Shown: positions 6,312-15,416, numbered from the stretch's first letter. The stretch: DNA of 64,000 nt from an uncultured Candidatus Saccharibacteria bacterium (GCA_947168825.1 CAMVNH010000002.1:94457-158456), one strand, 5' to 3'. Translations and numbers: made by a program. The notes: a model not told the origin generated them from the sequence alone.

Positions 6312-7850
6312 ATGAGCTTTTTAGAGAAATTCCGAAAAGAGCCGGAAGCAGCGGAGAATATCGGTAATGCATGGCAAGAGATGGCCGATGAGGTTGGAGA
6401 GTTTGAGGATAATGAAGAGAAAAATGCACTTTTGGATTTCAAGAGGGGGTTGCTTCTAAGGACGAAAACTGAGTTAGAGACAGAAGGAGCAGAAGAGGTA
6501 AACAAGAGGATAGGCTTTTATGATCCTACGAAGGGGTCGAATGGGTTGAGTGACCGGGAGGTCGAAAGTAGGCATGAACGAAAAATTCTAGCGATGATGG
6601 CTGGAAAGGGTTTTGATAAACCACTGTCGGCAGGGGTCGGGGCGATAGAAAGTTTTGCGGAACGATATCCGACGCCGATAGATTTTGAGGAGCCTAGTGC
6701 GAATTTGATTAGAATATTAGAGAATTCTGGGAATTCAAAGAAGAAGATAGAGGAATACGAGACAGCGCTCCATAATTTACAAATACATATTTATGGCCAA
6801 AGATATACGGAGTGGCAAAAGATAAAAAATGCGACGAAGGAGGATTTGGCTGATTACGAAAGGCCAAAAGAAGCCCTACGTTTTTATTCAAATGAGGAGA
6901 AAAGAGAGATTATAGAAGATACAGAAGTGGATGGCAATGCTTGGGAAATGGGTGGACAAGAATTAGTACTGACTTCGGATATTTTGCGACGGGAGGGGCT
7001 AGGACCGGAATTTAAAGTTGATTTTGAGGGTACGGAGATTGGATTGTCGAAGGCTTTTGATGCTGGGTTTGGCTACAAGGCAGCAATTGGCTACGTGAAG
7101 GCTGATGACGGGTATAAAGTAAGGGGATATTATAGAAGTAAATCCTCGGGGATGTGGCGGTATCTACCAGATTGTGTAGTAAGAGACGGAAGAATAGTGT
7201 TATATGGAAAAGGTAGGGCGGAGGAGTCTTTGAATTTGCCGCCGAAGATGCAGGAGGCCCTGGATGGCGTATTGGACCAAGAGGAGGCTGTAGTAGCTGA
7301 TAATAAGAAACAATTTTTGCTCGGTGGAACGGCAAAACGGTATAATTCTGAGGGTGAATACAGGATGAAAAGATTGACTGGGGCGCTCCGAGGTGATTTG
7401 TATAAAGAGGTAGACTCTCGGCCAACGATAGAGTTTTCTTCGATGATGGAGGATGGGTGGAGGCCAGAAGATGTGAGGGTAGATAATCCTGAACAGGAGC
7501 CAGATTTTTCAAAATTGGTAGCTGAATATAGTACCGAATCGGAGATTTATGGACATTTGAAGTCGAGATGTGTGAAGTCGCGAGATGGAATCTTGACGTA
7601 TACGTTCATGAAAGATGAACAGGGCCGAGCCTTTGTCGGTGGGATTGACATAGCTAGTGAGATTACTTCGACGGGATTGAGAAAACATTGGGTACATGGA
7701 GGAGATCTTGAAACTCCTTTGTATGAATACAGTAGTCAGGCTCATGGCTTTGGGGATATTAATGATAGGAGAGGGGGTTATGTGGGGATGTGGCGAAAGT
7801 ATTTGTCGAAAATACCAATGATTCGAAGGTTTTTAGAGAGTGGATTGTAA
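6312..7850 (+). CDS. Large protein of unknown function, tandem paralogue 1
   Basis: This 512-residue soluble, acidic protein has no signal peptide or membrane segment. It is clearly related to the next gene. Shared blocks are a helical N-terminal part (RKILAMMAGKGFDKPLSAGV), a central beta-rich block containing GMWRYLPDCVV and KGRAEESLNLPPKMQEAL, a GTAKRYNSEGEYRMKRLTG block, and a C-terminal block ending YVGMWRKYLSKIPMIRRF. TAAAAT ends six bases before the ATG, so the mRNA is probably leaderless. I do not recognise the family; it may be restricted to this lineage. Nothing in it suggests an enzyme active site. Confidence 0.85.
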   Translation: MSFLEKFRKEPEAAENIGNAWQEMADEVGEFEDNEEKNALLDFKRGLLLRTKTELETEGAEEVNKRIGFYDPTKGSNGLSDREVESRHERKILAMMAGKGFDKPLSAGVGAIESFAERYPTPIDFEEPSANLIRILENSGNSKKKIEEYETALHNLQIHIYGQRYTEWQKIKNATKEDLADYERPKEALRFYSNEEKREIIEDTEVDGNAWEMGGQELVLTSDILRREGLGPEFKVDFEGTEIGLSKAFDAGFGYKAAIGYVKADDGYKVRGYYRSKSSGMWRYLPDCVVRDGRIVLYGKGRAEESLNLPPKMQEALDGVLDQEEAVVADNKKQFLLGGTAKRYNSEGEYRMKRLTGALRGDLYKEVDSRPTIEFSSMMEDGWRPEDVRVDNPEQEPDFSKLVAEYSTESEIYGHLKSRCVKSRDGILTYTFMKDEQGRAFVGGIDIASEITSTGLRKHWVHGGDLETPLYEYSSQAHGFGDINDRRGGYVGMWRKYLSKIPMIRRFLESGL

Positions 7851-7895
7851 AAAAGTTGCGTTTTTTACTGGTTATGTGATAAAATCGATGGTAAG

Positions 7896-9710
7896 ATGGG
7901 ATTTTTAAGACGAAAAAAGACCGAAGACTTTGATGATGGCGAGTGGGCCGACTTGGATAAGTTGCTGCCAAAGGAAGGGCCGTCTGAGAAAGTTTCAGAG
8001 AAGACGTCGGTGAAGGTGTCTGATAAGGCGAAGGTTGCCGAGACTGAAAAAGCTGACCCTAAAAGGGTTGAGGAGAAGAAAGAGGGGACAGCTCCTAGGA
8101 AGATATCGGCAAAAGAGCCGACGATTGAAGAAGAGGTTGCAGAGCTGGAGGAGGAAGTAAAGCGGGAGGATGCTTTAGAATATGAATCTCCAATAGTGGT
8201 ACAGAGGAAATTAGTGGCCGCGTTTTTGTATGGCCATTCGGTGCTAGAGAAGAGTAATGTAGTACTCAGGGCGAGTGATGAGGCTTTGGTGCTTTCTGGA
8301 ATGCGTGACGGAAGGATTACAGAGAAGGACGAAAGAGAACTTTTGATGGCGATTGCGGATCCGATTAAGAAATTCGGTGAGGATGGAGTGGATCGGAGAT
8401 TGGGCTACGCGGAAAAAGAGCGACGGATTTTGTCGTATATGACCGGAGCTGGGTTTAATGGCTGGGAAGCGACAGATGGGGTAACGATTCAGGCGTTTGT
8501 GAAGCGATTCCCTCTTCCGATGGATTTTGAAGCGGCAGCAGAGGGCTTTATGCGCGTGATTCGGTCTCATGGTAATGAGATTGGCGTTTCTGAGTATGCG
8601 AAGGCGATGGAGAATTTTAAGAGTCAGGTGTACGGACTACGTAAGATTTACGCCGAGCAGCTAGCGATTTTGAAAAAGAAGGCTATGGAGCAGGTTCGAA
8701 CCGAAGCTGGGCTGATTGAGGTGAGTCAGGTAGAGGCGAGACTGATATTGGGAAAGACGGTACTTTCTGGCGATGCTTTAGTGCAGGGGCAGATTGAGAG
8801 GAAGTTGACAACGCAGGCACTTTATCGAAATGGGTTGGTTCCGAAATGGAAATTGGAACTCGAGGGGCTAGAGATTGCTTTGTCTGCTGTCTTTAAGTTG
8901 GCGACGAGAGATGTAATTCTGGCCTACATAAAAGTGGGCGAGAAGATGTTAGTTAGAAGCTATTACAGAAATAATTCGCATGGTGTTTGGCGATATTTGC
9001 CGGATTATGTGATGCGTGAGAATAAAGCTGGGAATTCGGAGATTTGGTGTGGTGTGGGGTATGCCGAGGAGATGTTTAATTTGCCAGCAGAGTTACAAGA
9101 GAAACTTTCGGAGGTCGCAACGAAGGACCCAGTACTGACGATAGATGACCCAGAGTTTTTGTTTGTGGGGACAGCAAAAGCCTATCCGTCAGTAGACGAG
9201 TATCTAAAATTGCGACGTGAAGGTAAGTTGGAGGGCGACGTCTATACTGAGGTGGCGGCGAGACCAAAATTGATTTTATCAGAGGTGCCTCGTACGAGGT
9301 TGGAGCCAAAGAAGGTGATTGTTTCTGAGCCGGAGAAGCGGCCGGATTTCAAAGAGAAGCTGTTTGAATGGCAGACGCAGACTACGCTCGATGGAAAGGT
9401 GAAGGCTGAGTGTATAGCGTCGAATGATGGAACGTTACGTTATGTCCTGATGGAAGACAATAAGCATCGGGCTTGGGTGTCTGGTGTGGATGCAGTCTCG
9501 GAGATGACTCAGTTTGGGTTGCGCGCGGAATGGATTTATGCTGGAAACTTAACGACTCCTCTATATGTTTCCCTGTCACTTGCAGATGATTTTGGCGATG
9601 AGTCTGATAAGAAGGGTAATTATATTGGGATGTGGAAAAATTATGTAAGTAAGATTGGTCTGATTCAGGAATACCAGCGCAGCAAAATGGACCGAAAGAA
9701 AGTAGTGTAA
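7896..9710 (+). CDS. Large protein of unknown function, tandem paralogue 2
   Basis: This 604-residue paralogue of the preceding gene carries an extra charged, Lys/Glu-rich N-terminal segment (residues 12-95), probably disordered or coiled. After it come the same blocks: RRILSYMTGAGFNGWEATDG, GVWRYLPDYVM, GYAEEMFNLPAELQEKL, GTAKAYPSVDEYLKLRREG and YIGMWKNYVSKIGLIQEY. The gap to the first copy is 45 bp. A TAAAAT lies ten bases before the ATG, so it may have its own promoter, and a strong terminator follows. The function is unknown. Keeping both divergent copies side by side in a compact genome suggests a hetero-oligomer or distinct partners. Confidence 0.87.
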   Translation: MGFLRRKKTEDFDDGEWADLDKLLPKEGPSEKVSEKTSVKVSDKAKVAETEKADPKRVEEKKEGTAPRKISAKEPTIEEEVAELEEEVKREDALEYESPIVVQRKLVAAFLYGHSVLEKSNVVLRASDEALVLSGMRDGRITEKDERELLMAIADPIKKFGEDGVDRRLGYAEKERRILSYMTGAGFNGWEATDGVTIQAFVKRFPLPMDFEAAAEGFMRVIRSHGNEIGVSEYAKAMENFKSQVYGLRKIYAEQLAILKKKAMEQVRTEAGLIEVSQVEARLILGKTVLSGDALVQGQIERKLTTQALYRNGLVPKWKLELEGLEIALSAVFKLATRDVILAYIKVGEKMLVRSYYRNNSHGVWRYLPDYVMRENKAGNSEIWCGVGYAEEMFNLPAELQEKLSEVATKDPVLTIDDPEFLFVGTAKAYPSVDEYLKLRREGKLEGDVYTEVAARPKLILSEVPRTRLEPKKVIVSEPEKRPDFKEKLFEWQTQTTLDGKVKAECIASNDGTLRYVLMEDNKHRAWVSGVDAVSEMTQFGLRAEWIYAGNLTTPLYVSLSLADDFGDESDKKGNYIGMWKNYVSKIGLIQEYQRSKMDRKKVV

Positions 9711-9715
9711 AAAAT

Positions 9716-9737
9716 ACCCCGCAAAGTTGCGGGGTTT
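9716..9737 (+). terminator. Terminator after the paralogue pair
   Basis: ACCCCGCA pairs with TGCGGGGT and is followed by TTT. It lies six bases after the stop codon at 9710. Confidence 0.8.
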
Positions 9738-9775
9738 AGGGTGTGTGGGTGTCGCTTGACTTGGAGTTGATTGTT

Positions 9776-10045
9776 TTATTTAAACGACACTGATCGGTAG
9801 GTGATAGCCTCTGCAATACCTTCTAATTCCTCGTCACTGAGGTTTGGATCGAGAGACGGAAAAACCTCCGTTAATATAGAGATGATGACTTCCCTGTCAT
9901 CAAATGTGAGACGACTCGAGCCACTGTTGACGAGTTTCGAGAATTCTTTTGAAGCCGTAGCTTTTTTCATTAGCCCTTCTCGAAAATCGAATATTGGGAG
10001 TGACCCCACGACGCCCCTATATTTTTTATAAGACAACTTTCCCAT
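9776..10045 (-). CDS. Small protein of unknown function (89 aa)
   Basis: The protein starts MGKLSYKKYRGVVGSLPIFD and has a helical, acidic second half (LSDEELEGIAEAITY). The ATG at 10045 is chosen over upstream in-frame starts because AGGAGG (10052-10057) lies seven bases before it. It is transcribed from a perfect TTGACT-N17-TATAAT promoter with a leader of about 45 nt containing TGTCCCAG. The same leader features occur at 18069, suggesting co-regulation. No family is recognised. Confidence 0.75.
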   Translation of the reverse strand: MGKLSYKKYRGVVGSLPIFDFREGLMKKATASKEFSKLVNSGSSRLTFDDREVIISILTEVFPSLDPNLSDEELEGIAEAITYRSVSFK

Positions 10046-10093
10046 GAAATCACCTCCTAAAAGCTGGGACAAAAAAGGTTACCTTATTGGTCT

Positions 10094-10122
10094 ATTATAT
10101 CATATGTGGCCTAATAAGTCAA
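10094..10122 (-). promoter_or_regulatory. Promoter TTGACT-N17-TATAAT
   Basis: The -35 is at 10117-10122 and the -10 at 10094-10099, on the minus strand. It is one of three closely similar promoters with AGGAGGTG leaders; the others are at 18133-18161 and 48164-48192. Confidence 0.85.
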
Positions 10123-10182
10123 TAGTAGGTAGTTTAGTGGTGATAGTGGCGTATTTTCTCTATTCATGATATAATTTTAGAT

Positions 10183-10272
10183 GGAAGCGTGGCCGAGTGG
10201 TTGAAGGCGCACGACTCGAAATCGTGTGGGCGGTTCCCCGTCTCGGAGGTTCGAATCCTCTCGCTTCCGCCA
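10183..10272 (+). tRNA. tRNA-Ser (anticodon CGA)
   Basis: Type II tRNA with acceptor GGAAGCG/CGCTTCC, discriminator G, long variable arm, TTCGAAT T-loop and encoded CCA. The anticodon loop contains CGA, reading UCG. TATAAT lies shortly upstream. Confidence 0.96.
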
Positions 10273-10304
10273 AACAAGTTTGGCTTCAGCGACGCGTCCC
10301 AAGG

Positions 10305-10329
10305 GGCGGACTACTTCCGCCATTTTTTT
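10305..10329 (+). terminator. Terminator after tRNA-Ser
   Basis: GGCGGA pairs with TCCGCC around a five-base loop, followed by a run of T. Its tail touches the stop codon of the convergent HIT gene. Confidence 0.8.
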
Positions 10330-10705
10330 ATGCCATTTTTAGTTGTTCAGCGATTTCGGCCATCTCGGAGTCGCTTAGATGTAGCTCTCGGCCGTATTCC
10401 CAAGTTTCGTCGTGTGGTGTCAAATGTACATGTGCGTGCGGCACGTCTGTTCCAATCACCTTAATTAAGGTTCTTGTACCAAGGACTTCCTCGTAATGTT
10501 TTGCTAATTTTTTGACTGTAGTCCAAACGGCTGCATAATCTTCGTCTGAGAGATCATAAATTTTGTCTACTTCTGTTTTGGGGACTACTAATGTATGCCC
10601 TTTTGTCTCTGGTGCGATATCGAGAAACGCAAACGTTTTTTCGTCTTCGTAAATTTTATAACACGGGATTTCACCCTTGATTATTTTTGAAAATACACTA
10701 CTCAT
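10328..10705 (-). CDS. HIT-family nucleotide hydrolase/transferase
   Basis: This is a histidine-triad protein of 125 residues acting on nucleoside phosphoramidates or dinucleotides in the cytosol. The catalytic HxHxH motif reads HAHVHLTP near residue 92, preceded by the FAFLDIAPETKGHTLVVPK strand-loop typical of HinT-like members. TACAAT ends six bases before the ATG (leaderless). The exact substrate cannot be read from the sequence. It converges on tRNA-Ser and lies 17 bp downstream of the membrane protein gene at 10723. Confidence 0.94.
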   Translation of the reverse strand: MSSVFSKIIKGEIPCYKIYEDEKTFAFLDIAPETKGHTLVVPKTEVDKIYDLSDEDYAAVWTTVKKLAKHYEEVLGTRTLIKVIGTDVPHAHVHLTPHDETWEYGRELHLSDSEMAEIAEQLKMA

Positions 10706-10722
10706 ATCTTTATTGTAACATA

Positions 10723-11388
10723 CTAGTTAGTGTCGAACATTTTTGGGTAGGCACGGTGAATACGAGAATCATCGTAGACAGTATCAAGAAACTTGCCATA
10801 GGGGGTAAAATTTGGAACATTATGGTGACGAAGATTCATTTTCACTACTGCGGATAAGGAGAGCAGGCAGTCGATCGAAACTAAAACTAGTAAGATCCTG
10901 AAGATAATTTCCCCAGTTTTAACAGGGATTTTTTCAATAAGGTTGCTACAGAAAGGATAGACGATTCTGACGAAGAAAAGGCAGATTACTCCCCAGGCGA
11001 GCATAACTTGGGGTGAAGTTTTTCCGGCGATGTTTAAAAATTGATCACTATAGTTCCAAGATGTGGTGCCGGTGAAAATTTCTTGGAGGAGACCCATGGC
11101 GAGCTCAACGATTCCGCCAGCAAGACCGCCAAAGATGACGATTTGCCACCATTTGAGCTCTTTCCTGGCGAAAAGATAGACCATGGTAACTGCGCCGAAA
11201 CCGTAAATGACTGAGAGCGGGCCGTATAAAACTCCGCTTCTGGTTTCCCAGAAGATTTCGTGATTACAGAAGAGGTGAACGACTAAGTTTAAAATCATCT
11301 CGTAGTAGCAGCCGAAAATACTACCGATGATAAAGACAAAGAAAAGTTTTCTAAAACAGATGCCTTCGGCGAATTTTTTAGTAGCCAT
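10723..11388 (-). CDS. CmpB/DUF1113-type integral membrane protein
   Basis: This 221-residue protein has about five or six membrane segments. Family features are the first segment with GSIFGCYYEMILNLV, the charged-aromatic element GVLYGPLSVIYGFGAV and the following ELAMGLLQEIFTGTTSWNYS loop. These match the putative ABC-transporter membrane family often named CmpB in Firmicutes, where function is poorly defined. A TATAAT lies nine bases before the ATG. No ATPase gene is adjacent. Confidence 0.8.
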   Translation of the reverse strand: MATKKFAEGICFRKLFFVFIIGSIFGCYYEMILNLVVHLFCNHEIFWETRSGVLYGPLSVIYGFGAVTMVYLFARKELKWWQIVIFGGLAGGIVELAMGLLQEIFTGTTSWNYSDQFLNIAGKTSPQVMLAWGVICLFFVRIVYPFCSNLIEKIPVKTGEIIFRILLVLVSIDCLLSLSAVVKMNLRHHNVPNFTPYGKFLDTVYDDSRIHRAYPKMFDTN

Positions 11389-11454
11389 GATGGTTTTATT
11401 ATAGCATGAGTATTTTCCAGGATGAAGTATAAGTGGCAGAGCTTAGTGATAAAA

Positions 11455-11474
11455 AGCGCCGCAAACGCGGCGCT
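11455..11474 (-). terminator. Terminator for the 11493-12107 gene
   Basis: AGCGCCGC pairs perfectly with GCGGCGCT around a 4-base loop, followed on the minus strand by TTTT. It lies about 18 bases after the stop codon. Confidence 0.8.
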
Positions 11475-11492
11475 AGTGTAGGAGGTGAACCC

Positions 11493-12107
11493 TTAGACTG
11501 CCAATTTTGCAGAGGGTTCATTAAGATGAGGCGACCTCCTCGCTGGAATATAGGGCCTGGCCCTGTGCGTCCTCGCAGTGATTCTGTCTGCCGGACTCTT
11601 CAGAATGTAATACTGGTGAAAAGCATCATCAATGAGGCATGAGGCGACGCAAGTGCCATCGTTGCTTAATTTGATGATATTGAAAATCTCGGTGGCCTGG
11701 CGGGTGTTTAACTCGCGCTTGTCATCGAGCTGACCGTGGAGTGCGAGTCGAGACTCGATATGTCCGAGAGAATTTTCTCCAAAAGACAAATCACTGAAGA
11801 TCTTGACGCTGTTTAATTCTGATTCGGAAAACCAGTAGTTCGTAATGCAGCGTGTTTGCGGTGTAATTTGGTGTTGAGGGAAAAGATGAATGGTCTGACC
11901 TTTATCAATAAGCAACAATGTATTCGTATTGCTTTCGATAGAAATCTTGAATATGCCGTTAACCAGGTTGTCCATTCCCTTGTCAGGGTCAGCGATGATG
12001 TGAAGATTTTCACCGTTAGAAACAGTATTTACCGCCTCTAAATAGCCTAGGATACGATTCGGCTCATCAACTTTAGTAGCGAGCCACCAGCGAAAGATAT
12101 TTAACAT
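11493..12107 (-). CDS. Protein of unknown function (204 aa)
   Basis: This soluble protein without recognisable motifs starts MLNIFRWWLATKVDEPNRIL. AGAGGAGG lies six bases before the ATG, and a promoter-like TTGCAT-N17-TAAAAT is about 75 bases upstream. The leader contains the hairpin GGGAACCCTACGTTCCC. The C-terminal 35 residues are basic and proline-rich. It could be a stress- or contact-related accessory protein, but nothing in the sequence decides this. Confidence 0.65.
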   Translation of the reverse strand: MLNIFRWWLATKVDEPNRILGYLEAVNTVSNGENLHIIADPDKGMDNLVNGIFKISIESNTNTLLLIDKGQTIHLFPQHQITPQTRCITNYWFSESELNSVKIFSDLSFGENSLGHIESRLALHGQLDDKRELNTRQATEIFNIIKLSNDGTCVASCLIDDAFHQYYILKSPADRITARTHRARPYIPARRSPHLNEPSAKLAV

Positions 12108-12260
12108 GTAAACCTCCTCTAAAAGTACCTTGCTGGGAACGTAGGGTTCCCGTTAAAAATGTGCAACTTTTCTATTTTACTACATTTTTTCAAAAAATGC
12201 AAGGTTTTCTTAAGAGTTTTTGTGTGATAAAATTAAAGAGATAAAGCGGAGTATTTTTGA

Positions 12261-14861
12261 ATGAAATTTGCAAGTAGCTATGAACCGGGGGATTTTGAAG
12301 CGGATATTTATGCGGCATGGGAGAATTCTGGGGTGTTTCGACCAGCGCCGTACGTTGAGGGTGAGAAAGCCTATTCGATTGTGATGCCGCCACCAAATGC
12401 GAATGGAAACTTGCATATTGGGCATGGGCTGACGATGGCGATTGAGGATTCCCTGGTACGATATCATCGGCTAAGAGGTGAATCTACTTGGTACTTCCCT
12501 GGTGCCGACCATGCGGGGTTTGAGACCTGGGTGGTGTATGAACGGAATCTGGAGGTAACTGGGCATACTCGATTTGAATACTCACGCGATGACTTGTATG
12601 CAAAGGTCTGGAATTTTGTGCAAGAACAGAGAGGAAACATGGAGAAACAGGTGCGAGCGCTTGGCACCTCTTGTTCTTGGGATGATATGACGTTTACGCT
12701 AGATGAGCAGGTAGTCCGAAGGGTCTATAAGACTTTTGAGCAGATGTGGCAGGATGGGATGATTTACAGGGGTGAGAAGTTGGTGAATTATTGTCCAAAG
12801 CATCAGACGGCGTTTGCGGATATTGAGGTGGAACATGAAGATGAGAAGGGTAAGCTTTGGGACATTGCTTATCCGTTTGCAGATGGGACGGGCGAGGTGG
12901 TAGTTTCGACGACGCGTCCGGAGACGCTGTTTGGTGATACGGCGGTAGCGGTAAATCCTTCTGATTCACGTTATGATGGTATGATTGGGGCGATGCTTCG
13001 GTTGCCACTTACAGATAGAGAGATTCCGTTGGTTGCAGATGAGCATGCAGACCCAGAGTATGGAACAGGGGCGGTAAAAATTACGCCAGCGCACGATTAT
13101 GATGATTTTGAGGTGGGGATTAGGCATGATTTGCCACGAATTCGAGTGATTGACGATAGTGGACTGATGACTGGTTGTGGTGAGGAATATGATGGCATGA
13201 CAACCGCTGAATGTCGGAAGTTGGTGCTTCGTAATCTGAAAGAAATGGGGCTACTACGTGGTGAGCGCGAGATTGTGCACGCAGTGGCGCATTGTTATAA
13301 GTGTGGTACAGTGATTGAGCCAACGCTGAAGGAGCAGTGGTTTGTAGACGTGAAAAGATTGGCAGATGCGGCTATTCGTGAGATTAATGCTGATAAAATT
13401 AAGTTCTTCCCTGCTTCGAAGAAGAAGGTGCTAGTCAACTACCTTAAGGGGCTAAAAGATTGGAATATTTCGCGACAGATTCCTTGGGGAATTGCGATTC
13501 CGATGTTTAAGTTGGCAGAGCCAGGGGCGACTTTGCCGGATGGGACGCCAGCGCCGGATTGGGTGTTTGATGAGCGTACGCAGTTAACAGAGATTGAGCG
13601 AGGAGGGGCTCGATATGTAAGAGATGAGGATACGTTTGACACCTGGTTCTCGTCGTCACATTGGCCGATCGTGTGTACAGATTGGGAAGCCCAGAATACA
13701 GGGGCGCATGATCTAAACCCATATTATCCGTTAAACGTGATGGAAACAGGGGCGGACATCTTGTTTGCTTGGGTGGCAAGGATGATCATGATGGGGGTGT
13801 ATGTGACAGGGGAAGTGCCGTTTCGTGAGGTATATTTGCATGGTTTGGTGCTAGACGAGCATGGCCAGAAGATGTCAAAGTCTAAGGGGAATGTGATTAA
13901 TCCGATTGAGCTAGTGTCTAAATATGGGTCAGATGCGTTTAGACTAGGGATTTTAAGGGGTCGCTCGGCTGGTATGAATCAGGCGTTTTCAGAACAGAGT
14001 GTGGTTTCTGGACGTAATTTATGCAATAAATTATGGAATGTGTCAAGGTTCATTCAGCAGCTAGTAGATGAAAATGAAAACGGTGATGAAACAGTACATA
14101 CGTTTAATGCCGGAGAAGATTGGATTTGTCGCGAGATTGATGAGGCGAGGAAGCTTTTGGAGAAACAGATGAAGGAATATCGGTTCTCAGAGGCGGTAGA
14201 GACGCTTTATGGGTTACTCTGGGACGAATATGCCGACTGGTTCGTAGAAAGCCAGAAGATTTACAAAAATGTGCCACTACTAAAACGTACACTTGAGGCA
14301 GTGCTGGTACTGATGCACCCGTTTGCACCGTTTGTAACAGAGGCGATTTGGCAAAATTTGAGTTGGACTGAGGGTATGATTATCACGGCTTCATGGCCTG
14401 AGCGTTTGAAATATGACCCGATTTCGGCCGAAGAATTCGAGAAGATAATGGAGGTTGTGACAGAGGTGCGAAGCACGTTGACAGCGATTCCTGGTGGGAA
14501 GAAGTGGCCAATGCTTTATGGTGATGATTCCCTGGTGGACGATAATCAGGTGCTGATTCAGTATTTGACTCGAGTACCATTGGTGACATCGTGTGAGGAT
14601 CAGCCGAGGGGGATAAGGGTAGCGCTGGCGAATCGTGAGGTGTATTTGGACGTGCCTGAGGATGTAGTGGCTAAATATGCTTCTGCGCTCGAAGAGAGAA
14701 TTTTGGCGGTTGGACGCGAGCTTGATGGGCTAAATGCACGAATGATGAATCCGCGATATGTTGATAAGGCGCCAGCGGCGTTAGTAGAAGAAACGCGAAG
14801 AGCAATTGAAGAGAAAACGGCGTTAATTGAGCGACTGAAGCTGGAGCGGCAGGCGATTTAG
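12261..14861 (+). CDS. valS: Valyl-tRNA synthetase
   Basis: This class I aminoacyl-tRNA synthetase charges tRNA-Val with valine in the cytosol. The HIGH motif reads PNANGNLHIGHG (about residue 46), the CP1 editing domain occupies about 180-390 (GDTAVAVNPSD, GTGAVKITPAHD), and KMSKSKGN is near residue 537. The C-terminal coiled-coil arm ends the protein. At 866 residues it has normal length. The start has a weak GGAG, with a TAAAAT -10 about 30 bases upstream. It stands alone as a transcription unit. No anomaly is seen. Confidence 0.97.
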   Translation: MKFASSYEPGDFEADIYAAWENSGVFRPAPYVEGEKAYSIVMPPPNANGNLHIGHGLTMAIEDSLVRYHRLRGESTWYFPGADHAGFETWVVYERNLEVTGHTRFEYSRDDLYAKVWNFVQEQRGNMEKQVRALGTSCSWDDMTFTLDEQVVRRVYKTFEQMWQDGMIYRGEKLVNYCPKHQTAFADIEVEHEDEKGKLWDIAYPFADGTGEVVVSTTRPETLFGDTAVAVNPSDSRYDGMIGAMLRLPLTDREIPLVADEHADPEYGTGAVKITPAHDYDDFEVGIRHDLPRIRVIDDSGLMTGCGEEYDGMTTAECRKLVLRNLKEMGLLRGEREIVHAVAHCYKCGTVIEPTLKEQWFVDVKRLADAAIREINADKIKFFPASKKKVLVNYLKGLKDWNISRQIPWGIAIPMFKLAEPGATLPDGTPAPDWVFDERTQLTEIERGGARYVRDEDTFDTWFSSSHWPIVCTDWEAQNTGAHDLNPYYPLNVMETGADILFAWVARMIMMGVYVTGEVPFREVYLHGLVLDEHGQKMSKSKGNVINPIELVSKYGSDAFRLGILRGRSAGMNQAFSEQSVVSGRNLCNKLWNVSRFIQQLVDENENGDETVHTFNAGEDWICREIDEARKLLEKQMKEYRFSEAVETLYGLLWDEYADWFVESQKIYKNVPLLKRTLEAVLVLMHPFAPFVTEAIWQNLSWTEGMIITASWPERLKYDPISAEEFEKIMEVVTEVRSTLTAIPGGKKWPMLYGDDSLVDDNQVLIQYLTRVPLVTSCEDQPRGIRVALANREVYLDVPEDVVAKYASALEERILAVGRELDGLNARMMNPRYVDKAPAALVEETRRAIEEKTALIERLKLERQAI

Positions 14862-14882
14862 CGTCTTTGGCGGGATCTATGC

Positions 14883-14911
14883 TTGACATGTATAATCGTC
14901 TATGGTAAAAT
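14883..14911 (+). promoter_or_regulatory. Promoter TTGACA-N17-TAAAAT
   Basis: The -35 is at 14883-14888 and the -10 at 14906-14911, with a 17-base spacer. It would start a transcript near 14918 that runs to the terminator at 15392-15416. Confidence 0.8.
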
Positions 14912-14985
14912 GATTTTTGTAGTTCCGTTTCTTGGGAGAACTAGGAATCTTAGTAGCTATGAAGTTAAAGAAGGGGGGTGAGAAA

Positions 14986-15168
14986 ATGACGACAATGTTA
15001 ATCTTAAGCTTCGTGATATTATTGTGGATAGCAAAAATGCTAGTAATCAAGTCAAGGTTAATTGCAGTAGGTGTTGACACAGAGTGTTTTTGCGAAGTTT
15101 GGACCAGATCAGCAGCAAGCGACTATCAGTCTAATCTGTTATATCAGATTAGACTTAATGGATTCTAG
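14986..15168 (+). CDS. Possible small membrane protein (60 aa)
   Basis: ATG at 14986 follows a strong GGGGGGTGA purine stretch by six bases. The first 20 residues are hydrophobic (LILSFVILLWIAKMLVI), giving one membrane segment; the remainder is hydrophilic with two cysteines. It is carried on an approximately 500-nt transcript with a clear promoter and terminator, leaving a long 3' part without any gene. No homology is recognised; the transcript may instead act as RNA. Confidence 0.45.
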   Translation: MTTMLILSFVILLWIAKMLVIKSRLIAVGVDTECFCEVWTRSAASDYQSNLLYQIRLNGF

Positions 15169-15391
15169 CTTCGCTGCCGGTTGAGGCCGACGTGTCATCA
15201 TTTAGTTTCGATACAAAGAGAAAGAAAGATGAAAGATGGAAAGGTTTCCCCCTCCCCATCTAGTCAGCTTACTGAAGCGTCGTAAAAACGAGTATCGTAA
15301 AACTGAGTAGCACCATTTGAAATTGTTTACTTCCGCAATGGATAATGGAAAAAGGAAAGAAATTGTTACAAGTTTTGTTGAGGAAGTGTGT
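15169..15391 (+). ncRNA. Unassigned 3' part of the 14918-15416 transcript
   Basis: This lies between the small open frame and the terminator and has no credible coding frame on either strand. It is purine-rich in places, and similar short segments recur (TCGTAAAAACGAG and TCGTAAAACTGAG). It shows no recognisable RNase P, tmRNA, SRP or 6S core. It is listed as a candidate RNA only because it is bounded by promoter and terminator. Confidence 0.3.
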
Positions 15392-15416
15392 GGCCCCGAG
15401 TTTCGGGGCCTTTTTT
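15392..15416 (+). terminator. Rho-independent terminator
   Basis: GGCCCCGA pairs with TCGGGGCC around a three-base loop and is followed by six T. Confidence 0.92.

Noticed and set aside
14918-15416. tmRNA or RNase P RNA
   Set aside because: No tRNA-like end, tag frame, or P4-type universal core could be found.
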